From Hexactinellida sp. DTS-2022 (Eukaryota; Porifera; Hexactinellida): a stretch of 64,000 nucleotides of DNA. Positions 58,968 to 64,000 of this stretch are shown here, piece by piece. Position 1 is the stretch's first letter, and the number at the start of each line of letters is the position of its first letter. The DNA lies in NCBI GenBank assembly GCA_028753945.1, contig JAPNXP010000001.1, forward strand, positions 2,966,501 to 3,030,500, read 5' to 3'. The translations under genes and the position numbers were made by a program. The notes under the pieces are model-generated. The model was not told the origin of the DNA. It saw nothing but the letters and a program-made list of their open reading frames with translations, and did not search any database.

Positions 58968-59499
58968 GGCTTTTTTTTTCTTGGTATAGTAGCCCTCGTG
59001 AAAGATTAATTAGTTTACTATATTTATTATACTACTATATGTTGTTTGCATAGGAGACCACTTCTTTGTAACAGAATGAAAATGATATACTGTAGTATGA
59101 CCAACGAAGAAGCATATATTGATGTGTAGAGGTGAGTCTAGTAGCATATCAATATGTGAGGTCGGTACATGAGTAAGCCCAAATCTGAGCTGAGATGTAA
59201 ATGTCAAGAATTAGCTTGACTCTACAGTATTATTTATCTCTCTGATCTACGAAATTTATTGGAAACCCACATCTAACAAGGTGAAAATCTCGTTAATCTC
59301 TGTAAGTGGCTATGCATAACTGACAACTGGCACCTGCTCTCCTCTGTTTTGGTAACATTGTCATCTAGCATACCGCGAATTATCGTAACTGTTTCAGTTC
59401 CATTGGGAATGTTAAAGCTTTTTGTGTAATGCCTCGCATTCGAAAATATAAAAAATTCTTATAAATGATTGATGCTTCCATATTTATTTTTGTGCAATC
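58968..59499. other. non-coding, nothing recognised
   Basis: AT-rich spacer between two hAT MITEs. A 65-codon minus-strand ORF (59010-59207) has no motif. Confidence 0.35.
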
Positions 59500-59507
59500 A
59501 GTGTAAG

Positions 59508-60341
59508 CAGTGGCGTAGCCAGCTCTAGACTTGTGGTGGCGCGCCGGTGGTGCATGGGATCCTCGCGGTGGTGCGTCGGTGGTGATGGGCTCATCTCGGT
59601 GGGCACGGGGTTTCTTTTCTGCCCTCTCCTCCCCCTATATCCCAAACAATCCTTGGCAATTCACAAAGTGCAAATCAATTTGCGAACGAAGTATAATCCG
59701 ACCGGTGATAGGCGATTTAACTACTGCAGAAACGTCGAGGGAATTATCCAAAAGTTCATGTACAGTCCACAAAAAATTATATCCGAGATGTATTCCATTT
59801 CAAACATAGTGTATACAACTATCGCATATGATTGGGAATGCTGTTGTGCAGTTCTTAGATATTGAAGTAAGTATCTCCTTTGAAGATTTTCGAATTTCTG
59901 GTCCGATCGAAGGGGCTATCAAATTAAATCTGCAGGCTAAAAAATGCCAATTTGATGGACTAAAGTTTCAGACCTCGGGCATACGTTTTCGAGTTTGACA
60001 ATGTCTCCAGATCAATCTAACGTAGAATCGATTATTTAATGGCCTCATCCTCAAGTCAAAAAGAAGTAAACATTTCTTGCGATAAGCAGGATATGATCGT
60101 ACATACATCAAAGATTTTACTTCTATCGCAAATCCATTAATTTCCTAACTGAGGACAGATATAACTTCATTTCAATCAAGGTTATTATAAAGTGGTAATT
60201 TCACTCATTACAAGTGATGATTTGGGAATTAATGCTTACTACTTAAGGTTTATAAAAAATGCGCGTTACCACCTCAGGTGGTGCGAAAAAATATTTTGGT
60301 GGTGCACCGCACCACCGCGCACCACCCTGGCTACGCCACTG
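59508..60341. mobile_element. hAT MITE with GGCGTAGCCAG ends, 834 bp
   Basis: Starts CAGTGGCGTAGCCAGCTC and ends ACCCTGGCTACGCCACTG. The 8-bp TSD AGTGTAAG is exact (59500-59507 and 60342-60349). GGTGGTGCG/CGCACCACC blocks lie inside both ends. The TIR core GGCGTAGCCAG is shared with the hAT at 21769-24170. Two overlapping ORFs at 59531-59865 are by-products of the GC-rich end. Confidence 0.93.
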
Positions 60342-60349
60342 AGTGTAAG

Positions 60350-61649
60350 TGGTCTAACCCGAATGTAGCATTTGGATTATAATTAGAATATATAGTTAGA
60401 ATTCGTAATTGATATTTTTCGGAAGGCGAAAGCGTATAATTCTTGTTGGATAAGTTTAAGTAGGCATGAAAATTGATGAAATTGACTGTACATTTCTTGT
60501 AATCCAGATCCATTAATCCATCAACTATTTAAGATTTACCATTAGTCTCAAAATACGTGCGATAGTTTTGTGAACATTATTCTGATAACAAATCGAAACA
60601 CCCAATAACCATTTCAGCAGTATTACTTACGAATTTTAATTCGTTCGAGAGGATAGGAACATTATCGTACAAATGTAAAATTGCATTTTAAGATATCCAC
60701 AAATCACGGAGAACTACTATTTTCTCTTCTCAATTTCAAATAAATTCAGAATGTATCAAATCCTATTTGTAGACACGTTCGAAAGCTGAGTGTAATGAAT
60801 TTCATTAGTAGTATATTACAGAGCGTTGGGTGCAATTTCTTTCGGATCAATTTGTTCTCACACTACGATATGGGAATAACGGGAAGTCTCAGACCCTTTA
60901 ATGCACATATCGGATAATATTTTCTTCGTTGCACTCGAAAATTATGTTTCAAATACTATAGTTCCGTTTCTTTTGGCTGTTGGAATTAATACATGTAAGA
61001 ACTTGTAATCTTTCCAAGTTAGAAGGCCCCTCCACTTGTTGAATTCATTTCGTTCGGATTTAGATTTGAAAACTTCCGACGAACTGCAAGTAAGTAAATG
61101 AGTTATTTTATTAGAGAGTCAAGTAAGTAAATGCAAAATTTATTAGAGATTCAAGTACTTTGGGTCGCAGATCGTACAGTGGACTTAATAATTTAAGAAT
61201 TTAAAAGCTTTCTTTTTATTAATTATTCAAATATAAGGATAATAATTACAGAAATAAAATGTCCATTTAAGTAAATCTGCAAATTTGACCGAACAAATTT
61301 AAAAGTGTTGTCATTATTAGGGAACCCACGAGCTTTTTTAATCAATCACTAATATATCCATTTATACCCTGAAACTTTCAGAAAACCTTGCTTCGACTTG
61401 CTTAGAGAAGTTTGTACACTATATAATCGGGAAATATCATGTTCGAAATGGTAGTGACGTAATGAAAATACAAATCTTATCATATCTAAGATTTTTAAGT
61501 AGAGTGTGTTATATTCCGAAATAGATATTATCTCTTGGTTTTTCGAATGTGCTTATTACGATGGATATATTTTCGAATAGATTTGAAAAACAGAAAAATC
61601 ATACCAATTTCCCATGGAAGCCACTGTGAGTAAATAGAAAATACAAATA
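60350..61649. other. non-coding, nothing recognised
   Basis: AT-rich. A short direct repeat (aagtaagtaaatg, 61090-61135) is the only structure I noticed. Confidence 0.35.
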
Positions 61650-61807
61650 AATATTTCTTTTTGAATTTACGCTTTAGTATACCTATCGAAAGTACCAGAC
61701 AGTTAAATTATTGACTTTGTTTGCAAGAAAGCAATTCGCTGCGGTCAAGACCAGTTGCGTTAAGATACCATACTAAACACACCACTATAATACAGACTTC
61801 CAAATAC

Positions 61808-62430
61808 AGTCGACCTCCGCTTAATAGAACCATCGGTTAATAGATCTCACTGCTTAATCAGGTCAAAAATCCAGTATTTATAGGACGGGATTACATTATG
61901 GCTTAAAAAAATTTCGGTTAATAGATTTCTTCGCTTAATCGGATCAAATCGATCTGATCCCGAGCAGGGACGTTACCAGGATTTTTCACCTAGGGGGTGC
62001 ACAGAAATTTAGCAGTTGACGTTACCAATAACTATTCTATCAAGATTAAGCATTCTAGTTTAATGTCCTGCAAAGTATAAAATGTTTTTGTTATTGTAAT
62101 TCGTTTCAATATAAGTGTAGATTTACATTTTAGACTAACGAGCGAAGCGAGCGAGAAAATTTTTTGAGGTGTCTAAGGATCTTGACCGATGTACAGGGGA
62201 AAATTGGAGCCACGTACAGGTATATGACTCAAATGGATTGGAAAATGTGACTCATTAAATTGAATTCAATAGCATCAATGAATCAGAGAATTAAATAGTT
62301 CAATATATTTTACCAGGGAGTCATTGCCGCGAGGTGAGGATTTCTACCAGGGGGGGGGGCATTGCCCCCCTATGCCCCCCCGTGGCGACGTCCCTGTCCC
62401 GAGGTGACTCTATTAAGAGGATTCGACTAC
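61808..62430. mobile_element. Tigger/pogo MITE inside P relic 4
   Basis: Starts CAGTCGACCTCCGCTTAATAG and ends CTATTAAGAGGATTCGACTAC, with TA on both sides (61806-61807, 62431-62432). Before the nested hAT it was about 185 bp. ggttaatag and gcttaatc phrases repeat inside. Confidence 0.85.
61965..62396. mobile_element. hAT MITE (GGCGCCAGG-like family), 432 bp, nested in the Tigger MITE
   Basis: Starts CAGGGACGTTACCAGGATTT and ends CGTGGCGACGTCCCTG, with flanking TCCCGAG on both sides (61958-61964, 62397-62403; 7 bp exact). Contains gagcgaagcgagcgag and G/C runs at the right end as in 1228-1772, so the same family. Confidence 0.85.
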
Positions 62431-62839
62431 TAGCATCACGATTTTCAACTGATATTTTTCTAGAGGTCCATTTACATGCTCCACCTACATATCTTTGTTG
62501 TTTTCGATTACAAAAGATATCTAACATAAACCAATTGTAGAATTCAAAACGGGCTTAGATGGATATTTAAGCCCGCCACTTTCTGTTAGCTGCATAAGTT
62601 TCAGCACAGAATCTGACACTAAATATAGAACAATTATTCTCGTTCAACCCTCAAGATTGCAATCAGATTCGATTGTTTCAGGTACTGATGGACAGAACAG
62701 CATGAAATAAATGAAATTAAAGCAACTGTTAACTACATTCAATTATTGATAGATCAATAGTTTCATCAAGAAATGGCTATAAATTGAATTCTACATCACC
62801 AGTGGAATATGGAGAAATTGACTTGATAAATAGGTAAAA

Positions 62840-63062
62840 GAATTTAATTCAGATTTTTATTATTTAAAACATAATCTTGATTTTGATCTATTTTGTTGAA
62901 GTAAATCACAGTTATATTTAATTATTAGTACATATCTTGTTTCCTATCCGCCCTAGCAAGTTATTGACGCTATGAAGTAATAATGCCAGTTTCTTGTAGA
63001 TAGAATGGATAAAATTCATTATTTATTTAAATTTAAATAATCATTTATATCAAACAGCCCTG
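62840..63062. mobile_element. relic of hAT-like MITE with GATTT motifs
   Basis: aatcttgattttgatctatt on the left, gttattgacgctatgaagta in the middle and tatcaaacagccctg at the right end match the copies at 31126 and 36829. It replaces the deleted middle of P relic 4. The left end and TSD are not clear. Confidence 0.6.
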
Positions 63063-63490
63063 TCCACTTTATATTAATGATCAGATCTAAAATGGATTTC
63101 ATACATTTAAATTATGACATTCCTTTCCTTTGAACAATTCAATTAGTCGACTCGCGAAGATATGCCAAGAAATCGTTTTTATGATCAAATGCTGCAAACT
63201 TTCTAATGTATGAGCATTAGGAGATATATGCACATCCAACTCTGTTCATATTATTATTGCCAACATTTGACATTGCACCTTTGTTCTTTGGGTTAAATGT
63301 TTTTTCGAATTAAACGAGAGTAAATTACAAACCCGGTAATTCTGAGCTATCACTATTATGTTCATTATTATTTTGCAAATCATCGATGACCTTCTTAATG
63401 TGCTCTTATGCTCGAGGTATGTAAAATGCATGTTTTTTTATTATTACCAGCATTGGAAACAGTAATACAGTAGGCAGATAAATAGGTATT

Positions 63491-64000
63491 CACTCCCAGT
63501 TGTTAATTACTGATAAAATAATATGAGAGTCATGAGACGTGTACTATATGATATTTATATTTCATGAATCACAAGGTGCTATTTCTTTGTCGTGATAGTT
63601 ATTCCCAAAGAAAGTACAATCACTGAGGAATTTACTTCAATCGTAATTGCTTTTCGGAAGTTATTAAACACAATTAAATGTGGAGACCATTGTAATGTAC
63701 TCGGACCCTGATATCATTACACGAAATGTACGCCCACACAAAACTTAGCTGGTAAAGTCTGAATTTGGAAAAATGAAACTCACTGAGCTGGAAAATTCTC
63801 TACTGATCTAATCTAGCTCCTTATATCCCCGCAAGGTTAAAGAAAAACCTTACGAGTACGTATTTCAGAACAGAATCGACCTAGGAAATGTAGTTTGTAG
63901 AACCTTTAATGACAATAAAGTGTCTTTTTCTACAGGTTGATTATTTCGAGGAAATCCTAAACTATTGCTTGATATTCTGTATAGTTGCAAAGTTATAGCA
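63491..64000. other. non-coding, nothing recognised
   Basis: No gene or bounded repeat seen up to the window edge. Confidence 0.35.

Larger units (their letters stand above)
61650..63490 (-). pseudogene. P-element transposase relic (element 4)
   Basis: Aligns by eye with 25490-27810 of P element 3: tttacgctttagtatacc and gcaagaaagcaattcgctgc (61665-61740), tggatatttaagcccgccac (62560), tcaggtactgatggacagaa (62680), aaatggctataaattgaatt (62770), atttcatacatttaaattatga (63095), gaagatatgccaagaaatcg (63160), ctttctaatgtatgagcatt (63200), gttcattatt ... gatgaccttcttaatgtgct (63360). The portion encoding the catalytic centre (equivalent of about 26130-27235) is missing and a hAT-like MITE stands there. 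A Tigger MITE interrupts the 3' part. No TIRs remain. This is the oldest P copy in the window. Confidence 0.75.

Noticed and set aside
59531..59865. Two overlapping ORFs of 92 and 110 codons
   Set aside because: They lie within the end of a hAT MITE with exact TSD and arise from its GGTGGTGCG-rich sequence.

Overview
The window looks like AT-rich nuclear DNA of an animal, probably an invertebrate. No operons, bacterial genes, rRNA or tRNA genes are visible. The best anchor to the host genome is one spliced exon (32427-32653) encoding an RNA-recognition motif of the ESRP/hnRNP-F/H type. A few further short ORFs with plausible splice sites (37150-37322, 38540-38750, 39650-40021, 55770-56194) may be exons of genes I cannot name. 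I cannot name the species.

Almost everything else is DNA transposons, many nested in one another, with boundaries that can be read from terminal inverted repeats (TIRs) and target-site duplications (TSDs). Main groups: (1) P-superfamily elements with THAP-domain transposases, at 9723-12699, 16108-17847 and 24632-28617, plus a relic at 61650-63490. The three complete copies share a CATAGCCTAC-type TIR and each has an exact 7-bp TSD. (2) hAT-type non-autonomous elements with 7-8 bp TSDs. Seven of them consist mostly of short-motif arrays, and the motif differs between groups (GTACGG, TTACTA, GTTCGTTCA/GAACGAACT, GTAATC, GTAACGG). (3) Tc1/mariner and Tigger/pogo MITEs with TA TSDs, and one piggyBac-like MITE with TTAA. 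(4) A MULE-type transposase gene with an OTU protease ORF at its end, split by two later insertions. (5) Two integrase genes related to Ginger/Gypsy. (6) A 10-kb TIR-bounded element at about 44241-54498 whose long gene carries motifs resembling FEN/XPG nucleases; a second element with 400-bp TIRs has landed in it.

Layout: 1-9100 holds scattered MITEs, a 140-bp tandem repeat and GC-rich foldbacks. 9100-18065 holds two P elements, each inside a hAT short-motif element. 19650-29400 is a nest: MULE plus OTU, split by a hAT carrying a Ginger transposase and by P element 3. 29400-41300 is mostly non-coding with the candidate host exons. 41300-43650 is an integrase pseudogene with three MITEs inside. 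44240-54500 is the nuclease-bearing element. 54500-64000 holds more MITEs and the fourth P relic.

No transposase gene here is fully open. P element 3 is the closest, with a frameshift, a stop and a damaged tail. P element 2 is an internally deleted copy that keeps the THAP DNA-binding end, a layout similar to repressor-type P derivatives in Drosophila.
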